DNA of 5,597 nucleotides from positions 1 to 5,597 of the forward strand of contig PWWY01000100.1 in NCBI GenBank assembly GCA_003561325.1. Reading direction: 5' to 3'. Under the pieces are notes generated by a model. That model worked only from the letters and a program-made list of their open reading frames with translations, did not search any database and was not told where the DNA came from. Below are positions 1 to 5,597 of this stretch, piece after piece (the first letter of the stretch is position 1; every line of letters starts with the position of its first letter). Made by a program: the position numbers and the translations under genes. The DNA comes from Syntrophomonadaceae bacterium (GTDB lineage: Bacteria; Bacillota; Dethiobacteria; DTU022; UBA8154).

Positions 1-30
1 ATGATGGGCCTCAGGGGGGAAAAGAAATGA
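1..30 (+). CDS. C-terminal tail of an upstream gene, possibly glgC (partial)
   Basis: Frame 1 is open from the left edge and encodes MMGLRGEKK before a TGA at 28-30. That stop overlaps the glgD start in an ATGA arrangement (ATG 27-29, TGA 28-30), which is typical of translationally coupled genes in one operon. Nine residues are too few to identify a protein. The idea that this is the end of glgC (glucose-1-phosphate adenylyltransferase) rests only on gene order, because glgC normally sits directly before glgD in Firmicutes glycogen operons. The frame could also be open by chance, since a 30-base open stretch proves little by itself. Confidence 0.4.
   Translation: MMGLRGEKK
13..20 (+). promoter_or_regulatory. 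Shine-Dalgarno site for glgD
   Basis: The purine run AGGGGGGA lies 6 bases before the ATG at 27, which is good spacing. It supports that start even though the glgD frame stays open to the left edge. If the upstream frame is a real gene, this site lies inside its last codons, consistent with coupled translation. Confidence 0.65.
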
Positions 31-1142
31 AAGACGTGATGGGCGTAATTTACGTGAATGACGATGACGAGGCACTTCAGCCCTTAACCAAAGACCGCTG
101 CGTGGCTTCCGTTCCCTTTGGTGGCCGCTACCGCCTGATTGATTTCATTCTCTCCAGCATGGTTAATTCAGGCATTTTTAATGTTTCTGTTTTCACGGTC
201 CGAAAGTACCGTTCTCTTATGGATCACCTGGAAACAGGGAAGTCGTGGGATTTAAACCGCAAGCAAGACGGTTTGTTCATCCTGCCACCCCAGACTCACT
301 ACCACTCGTCCGAATTTCAAGGTGCCCTGCAGAGCTTTAACCAGCACCTGGATTATTTCCACCGCAGCCGGCAGGATTACGTGGTGATTTCCGGGAGCAA
401 CCTGGTGTGCAACCTGGACTTAACCCCGGCCGTGTCCTTTCACCGGGATTCAGATGCGGATATCACCATCCTCTACAAAGAAGTAGAAGGCCCGGAGCCG
501 GATTTTGCTGGCTGTGGAAAGGTCGTCACTGAAGAGGACGCGCGCGTCCTGGATATTATCAAGGATTCCAACCCCGCCCGGGGAGAAAAAGCCGCCCTCT
601 GCATTTATATTATGAGAAAAGCCCTGCTGCTGGATTTGATCCAGCAATGCGCCGAAGCAGGGAAATTCAACTTGCTGGAAGACGGCATTATCGGGAATTT
701 ACAGACCCTGAAGGTGTGTGCATTTCCGGCAGAAGGTTTCCTTTCCATGATCAGTTCCATTGGTCTTTTTTACCGACGGAATATGGATCTTTTACAGCCC
801 TCGGTCTGGGGTGAACTTTTTTTTCAGCCGGGTTTAATTTATACCAAGGTGAAAGATGAACCGCCAACCCGGTACACGGAGGATGCCGTTGTACAAAATT
901 CCATCCTGGCCAACGGCTGCATTATCGAGGGGGACGTGGAAAACAGCGTTCTCTTTCGGGGTGTGCGTGTGCACAAAGGAGCCCACGTCAAAGACAGCAT
1001 TGTTTTGCAGCGGAGTGTGATTGGGGAAAATGCCCGGGTAGAGTATGCGATCCTGGACAAAGAAGCTTATGTCACTGCCCACAAGACCCTTCGTGGGGAG
1101 GAAAGAAAGCCTGTGGTGCTTGGAAAAAGAAAAATCGTTTGA
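27..1142 (+). CDS. glgD: GlgD, ADP-glucose pyrophosphorylase-like regulatory subunit
   Basis: This 371-residue protein belongs to the GlgC/GlgD nucleotidyltransferase family. The N-terminal Rossmann-like domain has the family block PLTKDR (19-24) and PFGGRYRLIDF (30-40), followed by NSGI. The C-terminal part (about 285-360) reads as a left-handed beta-helix with hexapeptide-like repeats (VVQNSIL, CIIEGDVENSVL, VKDSIVLQRSVIG). Residues needed for catalysis in GlgC are missing. The glycine-rich loop GGxGxRL is replaced by an acidic NDDDEAL stretch (11-17). The RAK lysine is Val26, the Asp of GDH is Ser124, the Lys of FVEKP is Asp180, and the Asp of WRDVGT is Met241. This pattern marks GlgD rather than GlgC. 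Known GlgD proteins assemble with GlgC and improve or tune its activity while being nearly inactive alone. The start at 27 is chosen from its Shine-Dalgarno site and from MGVI aligning with the family N-terminus. glgA follows after 19 bp. Confidence 0.95.
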   Translation: MKDVMGVIYVNDDDEALQPLTKDRCVASVPFGGRYRLIDFILSSMVNSGIFNVSVFTVRKYRSLMDHLETGKSWDLNRKQDGLFILPPQTHYHSSEFQGALQSFNQHLDYFHRSRQDYVVISGSNLVCNLDLTPAVSFHRDSDADITILYKEVEGPEPDFAGCGKVVTEEDARVLDIIKDSNPARGEKAALCIYIMRKALLLDLIQQCAEAGKFNLLEDGIIGNLQTLKVCAFPAEGFLSMISSIGLFYRRNMDLLQPSVWGELFFQPGLIYTKVKDEPPTRYTEDAVVQNSILANGCIIEGDVENSVLFRGVRVHKGAHVKDSIVLQRSVIGENARVEYAILDKEAYVTAHKTLRGEERKPVVLGKRKIV

Positions 1143-1149
1143 ACGGGCG

Positions 1150-1155
1150 AGGAGG
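1150..1155 (+). promoter_or_regulatory. Shine-Dalgarno site that fixes the glgA start
   Basis: A consensus AGGAGG stands 6 bases before the ATG at 1162. It decides the start of glgA: the same frame is open back to an ATG at 1045, but that would add 39 unconserved residues and overlap the glgD coding end by about 100 bases. Confidence 0.9.
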
Positions 1156-1161
1156 ATTTTT

Positions 1162-2592
1162 ATGAACGTCCTGTTGGTTGCTTCTGAAGGGGCCCCTTTT
1201 GCGAAAACCGGTGGGTTGGCCGACGTGATCGGCTCACTTCCTCTTGAGCTCAGGAAACAAGGGGTAGATGCCCGGGTTGTGATGCCCAAATACGGAACTA
1301 TTCCCTTCCAACTCCGCTCGAAAATGAAACTTCGTAAACGCCTGACCGTTTCCCTGGGCTGGCGCTTTCAGTATTGTGGAATCCTGGAGGCTGAATATGC
1401 GGGCATTCCGTTTTACTTCGTGGATAACGAATACTATTTCAAGAGGGATAAGCTCTACGGATACAACGATGATGCCGAGCGGTTCGCCTTTTTTTCCCGG
1501 GCTTCCTTGGAGAGCCTGCCCTTCCTGCACTTTCAACCCCAGGTTATTCATGCCCATGATTGGCAGGCAGGCCTGGTCAGCGTGTTTTTAAAAACCCAGC
1601 AGGGTGCCGACCGGTTTTATCGAAATATCCGCACGGTTTTTACGGTCCACAATTTACATTACCAGGGGGTTTTCCCGCGGGACCTCCTGGAAGAACTGCT
1701 GGAACTGGGGCCGGAGCTCTTTACCCTGGATGGTCTGGAATTTTACGGTCAGGGTAGCTACCTGAAGGCCGGGCTGGCGTTTTCTGATTATATAACCACG
1801 GTAAGCCCAACCTACGCGGAGGAAATCAAAACGCCTTATTATGGCAAACGACTGGAAGGTTTGCTGCAAAAAAGGAGTGACCGGCTGAAAGGGATCATCA
1901 ACGGCATTGATTACGAGGTGTATAACCCTCAAACGGACCCCCACCTCTTTGTGAACTACGAAGATTCGCTGGATAAAAAAAGCGAAAACAAGCTGAAGCT
2001 GCAGGAGCTCCTGGGTTTGACCCGGGATAAAACCATCCCCCTTCTAGCTTTCATCGGTCGGCTGGTGGAGCAAAAAGGATTGGACCTGGTGATGCACGTC
2101 CTGGAAGAGCTGCTGGCCCTCAACCTTCAGCTTGTTTTCCTGGGGACCGGGGAACCGTCCTATGCCGACCGCCTGCAAGAGCTCGCTCAGCGCTACCCGG
2201 AGCGGCTCTCCGTTACCCTGGATTTTGATGATTCCCTGGCGCGGAAGATCTATGCCGGCGCGGATATCTTTTTCATGCCCTCCCGCTTTGAGCCCTGCGG
2301 GATCAGCCAGATGATCGCCATGCGCTACGGAACCGTACCCCTGGTGAGAGAAACGGGAGGGCTAATTGACTCCGTGCAACCTTACAACGAGTTCACCGGC
2401 ACAGGAAACGGGTTTAGCTTTAAAAATTTCAACGCTCACGAGATGCTCCACACCGTTAGACGAGCCCTGGAATTCTACCACGACGCCGCGGTTTGGCCGG
2501 TGATTGTGAAAAATGCCCGGCAGAAAGATTTCAGCTGGCAGCGCTCTGCGCGCGAGTACATCCAGGTTTACCGGGAGTTACTTGAAGTATAG
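1162..2592 (+). CDS. glgA: Glycogen synthase (ADP-glucose type, GT5)
   Basis: This cytoplasmic enzyme transfers glucose from ADP-glucose to the non-reducing end of alpha-1,4-glucan. From the ATG at 1162 it has 476 residues, the usual length for bacterial GlgA. The N-terminal GT-B domain starts MNVLLVASEGAPFAKTGGLADV, with the KTGGL substrate loop at 15-19. It continues with HAHDWQAG (from 130) and TVHNLHYQG, whose His163 corresponds to the catalytic-site His of the E. coli enzyme. NGIDYEVYNP marks the hinge region. The C-terminal domain carries GRLVEQKGLDL with Arg300 and Lys305, then PSRFEPCG with Glu377 and Cys379, then RETGGLIDSV. These are the ADP-glucose and catalytic residues, and as I recall the E. 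coli numbering, Lys15, Arg300, Lys305 and Glu377 fall at the same positions. All look intact, so the enzyme should be active. It lies 19 bp after glgD and 14 bp before glgP, so it is very likely co-transcribed with both. ADP-glucose from GlgC/GlgD is the expected donor. Confidence 0.97.
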   Translation: MNVLLVASEGAPFAKTGGLADVIGSLPLELRKQGVDARVVMPKYGTIPFQLRSKMKLRKRLTVSLGWRFQYCGILEAEYAGIPFYFVDNEYYFKRDKLYGYNDDAERFAFFSRASLESLPFLHFQPQVIHAHDWQAGLVSVFLKTQQGADRFYRNIRTVFTVHNLHYQGVFPRDLLEELLELGPELFTLDGLEFYGQGSYLKAGLAFSDYITTVSPTYAEEIKTPYYGKRLEGLLQKRSDRLKGIINGIDYEVYNPQTDPHLFVNYEDSLDKKSENKLKLQELLGLTRDKTIPLLAFIGRLVEQKGLDLVMHVLEELLALNLQLVFLGTGEPSYADRLQELAQRYPERLSVTLDFDDSLARKIYAGADIFFMPSRFEPCGISQMIAMRYGTVPLVRETGGLIDSVQPYNEFTGTGNGFSFKNFNAHEMLHTVRRALEFYHDAAVWPVIVKNARQKDFSWQRSAREYIQVYRELLEV

Positions 2593-2606
2593 GAAGGGGA
2601 AAGCCG

Positions 2607-5036
2607 ATGTTTTCGGACAAAGAACATTTTAAAGCGGCCTTCGTTGAAAGACTGGAAACCATTCACGGAAAAAGCGTCAGCGAATCCACCGCGGCAGACG
2701 AATACATAACCCTGGGCAACATGATCCGGGACCACCTTACCCGTAACTGGATTGCCACCAATAATCGTTACCGGGAATCAGGGGAAAAACAGGCCTACTA
2801 CTTTTCCATGGAGTTTCTGCTGGGGCGTCTGCTGGACAACAACCTGATCAACCTGGGCATCCGGGATATCTGTAAAGAAGGGCTTTCCGAGTTGGGGGTG
2901 GACCTGGAGGTGTTGATCTCCGAAGAGCCCGATGCCGGATTGGGGAACGGAGGTCTGGGTCGGCTGGCCGCTTGCTTCCTGGATTCCCTGGCTTCCCTCA
3001 GCCTGCCTGGACATGGCTGCGGGATCCGCTACAAGTACGGCCTCTTCGAGCAGAAAATCGTGGAAGGACACCAGGTGGAACTGCCGGAATACTGGCTGCG
3101 CGAAGGCAATGTCTGGGAATTCCGCAAGTTCGATAAAGCCGTGGAGGTGAGGTTTGGAGGGACCGTCCGCGTGGAGAACACCGGCAAGAAGTTGGTCTTT
3201 CACCACGAAAACTACGAACCGGTCCTGGCGGTTCCTTATGACATCCCCATCACCGGTTATCTGAACAAAACGGTTAATACACTCCGCCTCTGGAGCGCGG
3301 AGCCGGATCCGACCTGCGATGCGTTTTTAACTTCGGGCCTGGAGAGCCAACAAAAAGCTCTGGAATATAAATATTCCATCGAATCCATTTCCCAGTTTCT
3401 CTATCCCGACGACACCAATTTTGAAGGCAGGGTGCTCCGCCTCAAACAGGAGTACTTCCTGGTCTCCGCCGGACTGCAGAGCATTATTCGGGCTTACAAG
3501 CGGCGTAAAAGCTCCCTGCATGACCTACACAATAAAATAGCTTTTCATATCAACGATACCCACCCGGCCCTGGCTGTGCCAGAACTGATGCGCATCCTCA
3601 TGGATGTGGAAGGGTTTAGCTGGGAAAAAGCGTTTAAGATTACCACCCAGGCCATCTCTTATACCAACCACACGACCCTGGCGGAAGCGCTGGAAACGTG
3701 GCCGGAAGAAATTTTTAAAGAACTCTTGCCGCGGATTCATATGATCGTGGTCGAGTTGAACGAGCGGTTTTGCCGTGAACTCTGGAAACAATATCCCGGC
3801 GATTGGGACCGCATCCACAAAATGGCTATCGTCGCCGACGGACGGGTGAAGATGTCCCACCTGGCGATCGTGGGCAGTCACAGCGTAAACGGCGTGGCCA
3901 AGATCCACACCAAGATTCTCAAAAAGCGCGAGATGAACCTGTTCTACCAGTATTTCCCACAAAAATTTAACAACAAGACCAACGGGATCACCCACCGCAG
4001 GTGGCTGCTCAAGGCCAATCCCCTGCTGGCAGAACTGATCAGTGACGTAATCGGGAAAGGTTGGACCCGGCACCCTGACGACCTGATTGCGCTGGAGCGC
4101 TACTCCCGTGATGCTTCCTTCCAGGAAAAGCTCTTTCGGGCCAAACAGGCGAACAAGGAAAAATTGGCCCGCTATATCAAGGAACACAATGGGATCGCTG
4201 TGGATGTCGAATCTATTTTTGATATCCAGGTCAAGCGTATTCACGCCTATAAACGCCAGGTTTTGAATGCCCTGCATATCATGCATCTCTATTACCGCCT
4301 CAAAGAAAATCCGGACATGGATTTTTTCCCCCGGACCTTTATTTTTAGTGGAAAAGCGGCTCCCGGCTATCACCAGGCCAAGCGCACGATCAAGCTGATT
4401 ACCTCTCTGGCGGAACAGGTCAATTCCGACCCGCAGGTAAACCAGCTGATCAAAGTGGTCTTCCTGGAAAACTACCGGGTTTCCCTGGCCGAATTAATTA
4501 TTCCCGCAGCGGATCTCAGCGAGCAGATATCCACCGCCAGCAAGGAAGCCTCGGGCACTGGAAATATGAAGTTTATGATGAACGGCGCCGTGACCATTGG
4601 CACCATGGACGGGGCCAATATTGAGATTTTTGAAGAAGTCGATAGTGAAAACATGTTTGTTTTTGGTCTTTCTTCCAGCGAGGTGATCAGCTACTACCTG
4701 CACGGGGGCTATCGCTCTTATGATATCTATGAAAAAGATCCCCGGGTAAAAGTGTTGATGGACCAGTTGAGTGCGGGATTCTCTGGAAATTCCCGGGGAG
4801 ACTTTCAGACGATTCATGATTGTCTCCTGGCACATAATGACGAGTATTTTATTTTGAAGGATTTCGCCTCTTACGTGGAAGCCCAGGAAGAAGCGAGCCA
4901 GGCCTACAGCAACCGCAGTCGCTGGTGCGAAATGACCGCCGTGAATATTGCCCATTCCGGGAAATTTTCCAGCGATCGGACCATCTCCCAGTATGCCTCG
5001 GGGATCTGGGAAATTGAGCCCCTGATCATCAGCTAG
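2607..5036 (+). CDS. glgP: Glycogen/alpha-glucan phosphorylase (GT35, PLP-dependent)
   Basis: This enzyme uses inorganic phosphate to release glucose-1-phosphate from non-reducing ends of glycogen or maltodextrin, with pyridoxal phosphate as cofactor. Its 809 residues match the typical bacterial length (about 800-815). Visible family blocks in order are YYFSMEFLLGRLL (about 65-80), GNGGLGRLAACFLDS (from about 114), HINDTHPALAVPELMR (Asn316 to His319 in NDTH), KTNGITHRRWLL, VKRIHAYKRQ, SGKAAPGYHQAK (Lys583), FLENYRVSLAE (Glu621, Arg624) and EASGTGNMKF followed by NGA and GTMDGANIEI. Lys655 in GNMKF is the expected Schiff-base lysine for PLP. The N-terminus is short and lacks an obvious counterpart of the phosphorylatable serine extension of animal phosphorylases, so control by phosphorylation is unlikely. 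The start ATG at 2607 follows AGGAAGGGGA (2591-2600), which overlaps the glgA stop codon. Whether it prefers glycogen or maltodextrin cannot be read from sequence. Operon context favours glycogen. Confidence 0.97.
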   Translation: MFSDKEHFKAAFVERLETIHGKSVSESTAADEYITLGNMIRDHLTRNWIATNNRYRESGEKQAYYFSMEFLLGRLLDNNLINLGIRDICKEGLSELGVDLEVLISEEPDAGLGNGGLGRLAACFLDSLASLSLPGHGCGIRYKYGLFEQKIVEGHQVELPEYWLREGNVWEFRKFDKAVEVRFGGTVRVENTGKKLVFHHENYEPVLAVPYDIPITGYLNKTVNTLRLWSAEPDPTCDAFLTSGLESQQKALEYKYSIESISQFLYPDDTNFEGRVLRLKQEYFLVSAGLQSIIRAYKRRKSSLHDLHNKIAFHINDTHPALAVPELMRILMDVEGFSWEKAFKITTQAISYTNHTTLAEALETWPEEIFKELLPRIHMIVVELNERFCRELWKQYPGDWDRIHKMAIVADGRVKMSHLAIVGSHSVNGVAKIHTKILKKREMNLFYQYFPQKFNNKTNGITHRRWLLKANPLLAELISDVIGKGWTRHPDDLIALERYSRDASFQEKLFRAKQANKEKLARYIKEHNGIAVDVESIFDIQVKRIHAYKRQVLNALHIMHLYYRLKENPDMDFFPRTFIFSGKAAPGYHQAKRTIKLITSLAEQVNSDPQVNQLIKVVFLENYRVSLAELIIPAADLSEQISTASKEASGTGNMKFMMNGAVTIGTMDGANIEIFEEVDSENMFVFGLSSSEVISYYLHGGYRSYDIYEKDPRVKVLMDQLSAGFSGNSRGDFQTIHDCLLAHNDEYFILKDFASYVEAQEEASQAYSNRSRWCEMTAVNIAHSGKFSSDRTISQYASGIWEIEPLIIS

Positions 5037-5089
5037 CAGGGCGGGGAGGCAGGATTTGCATCACCAGAAAGCAGCGCACGAACATTTCC

Positions 5090-5094
5090 AGGAG
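5090..5094 (+). promoter_or_regulatory. Shine-Dalgarno site for the GH13 gene
   Basis: AGGAG lies 7 bases before the ATG at 5102 and 10 before the ATG at 5105, so 5102 is the preferred start and 5105 is possible. A third ATG at 5097 lies too close to the site and reads only Met-Arg-stop, so it is not the gene's start. Confidence 0.7.
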
Positions 5095-5101
5095 CGATGA
5101 G

Positions 5102-5597
5102 ATGATGTGGGCTTACCATAATTCCCATGACCGGTTTTACCGTGAACCTTTCGGTGCGGTTCCCTGCGGTACGAAAATTAATCTGAAGATCGAAACGGGA
5201 TTGAACTCCCGGGATCCGGCAGTTCAATCCGTTTTCCTGTACAAGACCTTTGAACGTGCGGGGCAGGAGATCAGCGAAGAGGTTCCCATGATGCCTGACG
5301 ATTCGTCCTCTACCCCACGAGAGGGCCTGTTCCAGGTGGAACTGGTGACCCCGGAAAGCTCCGGCCTGCTGTGGTATTACTTTCGGATTGAACGCGAGGA
5401 CGGGGTTTATTATTACGGCAATAACCCGAGTCAAAACGGCGGTCCGGGGCGCCTTGCCGACCACGCGCCTCCGGGTTTCCAGGTGACGGTGCACGCCCCC
5501 GGGCTGGCGACCCCTGACTGGATCCGGGAGGCCGTTGTCTACCAGGTTTTCGTCGACCGCTTTTATAACGGCTTCGGAGAAAAGGTGCTCCACCCCA
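5102..5597 (+). CDS. GH13 alpha-glucan-active enzyme, N-terminal part (amylase/pullulanase/debranching type), runs off the edge
   Basis: The frame is open from ATG 5102 to the window end (165 codons plus one base) and has no stop, so the gene is truncated by the window. Residues about 5-125 form a beta-rich domain that opens AYHNSHDRFYREPFGAVPCG and includes GLLWYYFRIE and YYYGNNPSQNGGPGRL. It resembles the N-terminal E-set/CBM34-like domain of neopullulanase-type and amylopullulanase-type enzymes. The GH13 catalytic barrel then begins with PDWIREAVVYQVFVDRFYNG (138-157), the classic first strand (DAVFYQIFVDRFYNG-like). The catalytic Asp/Glu/Asp region lies beyond the window, so activity cannot be assessed. 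There is no signal peptide: the N-terminus is not hydrophobic, which fits a cytoplasmic enzyme working on stored glucan. It lies 65 bp after glgP on the same strand and would act on branched limit dextrins or maltooligosaccharides. In some Clostridia similar proteins are long fusions of a GH13 domain to a MalQ-type 4-alpha-glucanotransferase. That is a possibility here, not something seen. Confidence 0.88.
   Translation, partial: MMWAYHNSHDRFYREPFGAVPCGTKINLKIETGLNSRDPAVQSVFLYKTFERAGQEISEEVPMMPDDSSSTPREGLFQVELVTPESSGLLWYYFRIEREDGVYYYGNNPSQNGGPGRLADHAPPGFQVTVHAPGLATPDWIREAVVYQVFVDRFYNGFGEKVLHP

Noticed and set aside
1045..1161. A longer glgA starting at the ATG at 1045
   Set aside because: The extra 39 residues overlap the end of glgD, are unlike GlgA N-termini, and lack a good ribosome-binding site. 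The ATG at 1162 has AGGAGG and the typical MNVLLVASE start.
1975..1982. A7G run in glgA as a programmed -1 frameshift site
   Set aside because: The run is not in the frame needed for the canonical A AAA AAG slip (codons here are AAA AAA AGC). The zero frame encodes a complete GlgA, so no shift is needed.
3525..4373. A 282-codon open frame on the minus strand, opposite glgP
   Set aside because: It lies wholly within glgP, which has continuous family motifs on the + strand. The translation shows no recognisable domain and is a codon-bias shadow.
5037..5101. Terminator or promoter between glgP and the GH13 gene
   Set aside because: There is no GC-rich hairpin followed by a T run and no recognisable -35/-10 pair. 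The spacer is mainly purine-rich sequence with two ribosome-binding-like sites.
5033..5593. A 186-codon open frame on the minus strand at the right end
   Set aside because: It is antisense to the GH13 gene, whose + strand translation has clear E-set/CBM34-like and GH13 features. The antisense product has no recognisable motifs.

Overview
This window is a compact bacterial glycogen-metabolism operon with every gene on the + strand. It holds the last codons of an upstream gene (probably glgC), glgD, glgA, glgP, and the first 165 codons of a GH13-family alpha-glucan-acting enzyme that runs off the right edge. A separate glgD next to glgA and glgP is a Firmicutes arrangement (Bacillus carries glgBCDAP, and many Clostridia have relatives of it). 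The strong purine-rich Shine-Dalgarno sites (AGGGGGG, AGGAGG, AGGAG) and the moderately high GC by eye suggest a Clostridia-type Firmicute, possibly of the Peptococcaceae/Thermoanaerobacterales sort. No species can be named from this sequence.

Layout: 1-30 is the end of an open frame whose TGA overlaps the glgD start (ATGA). glgD is at 27-1142, glgA at 1162-2592 and glgP at 2607-5036. After glgP comes a 65-bp spacer, and then the GH13 gene from 5102 to the edge. The gaps inside the operon are -4, 19, 14 and 65 bp. I found no convincing promoter, terminator, RNA gene, repeat, mobile element or CRISPR array. The only non-coding stretch of any size is the 65-bp spacer before the GH13 gene.

How the genes work together: GlgC (with GlgD as a probable non-catalytic partner) makes ADP-glucose from glucose-1-phosphate and ATP. 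GlgA polymerises it into alpha-1,4-glucan. GlgP phosphorolyses glucan ends back to glucose-1-phosphate. The GH13 enzyme probably debranches, hydrolyses or rearranges the limit glucans. Synthesis and breakdown are therefore probably co-transcribed. GlgA, and by key motifs GlgP, look catalytically intact. GlgD has lost several residues needed for pyrophosphorylase chemistry, which is normal for its family. I see no clearly new biological system here. The points most worth checking are the identity of the truncated GH13 protein and the small upstream ORFs in front of it.
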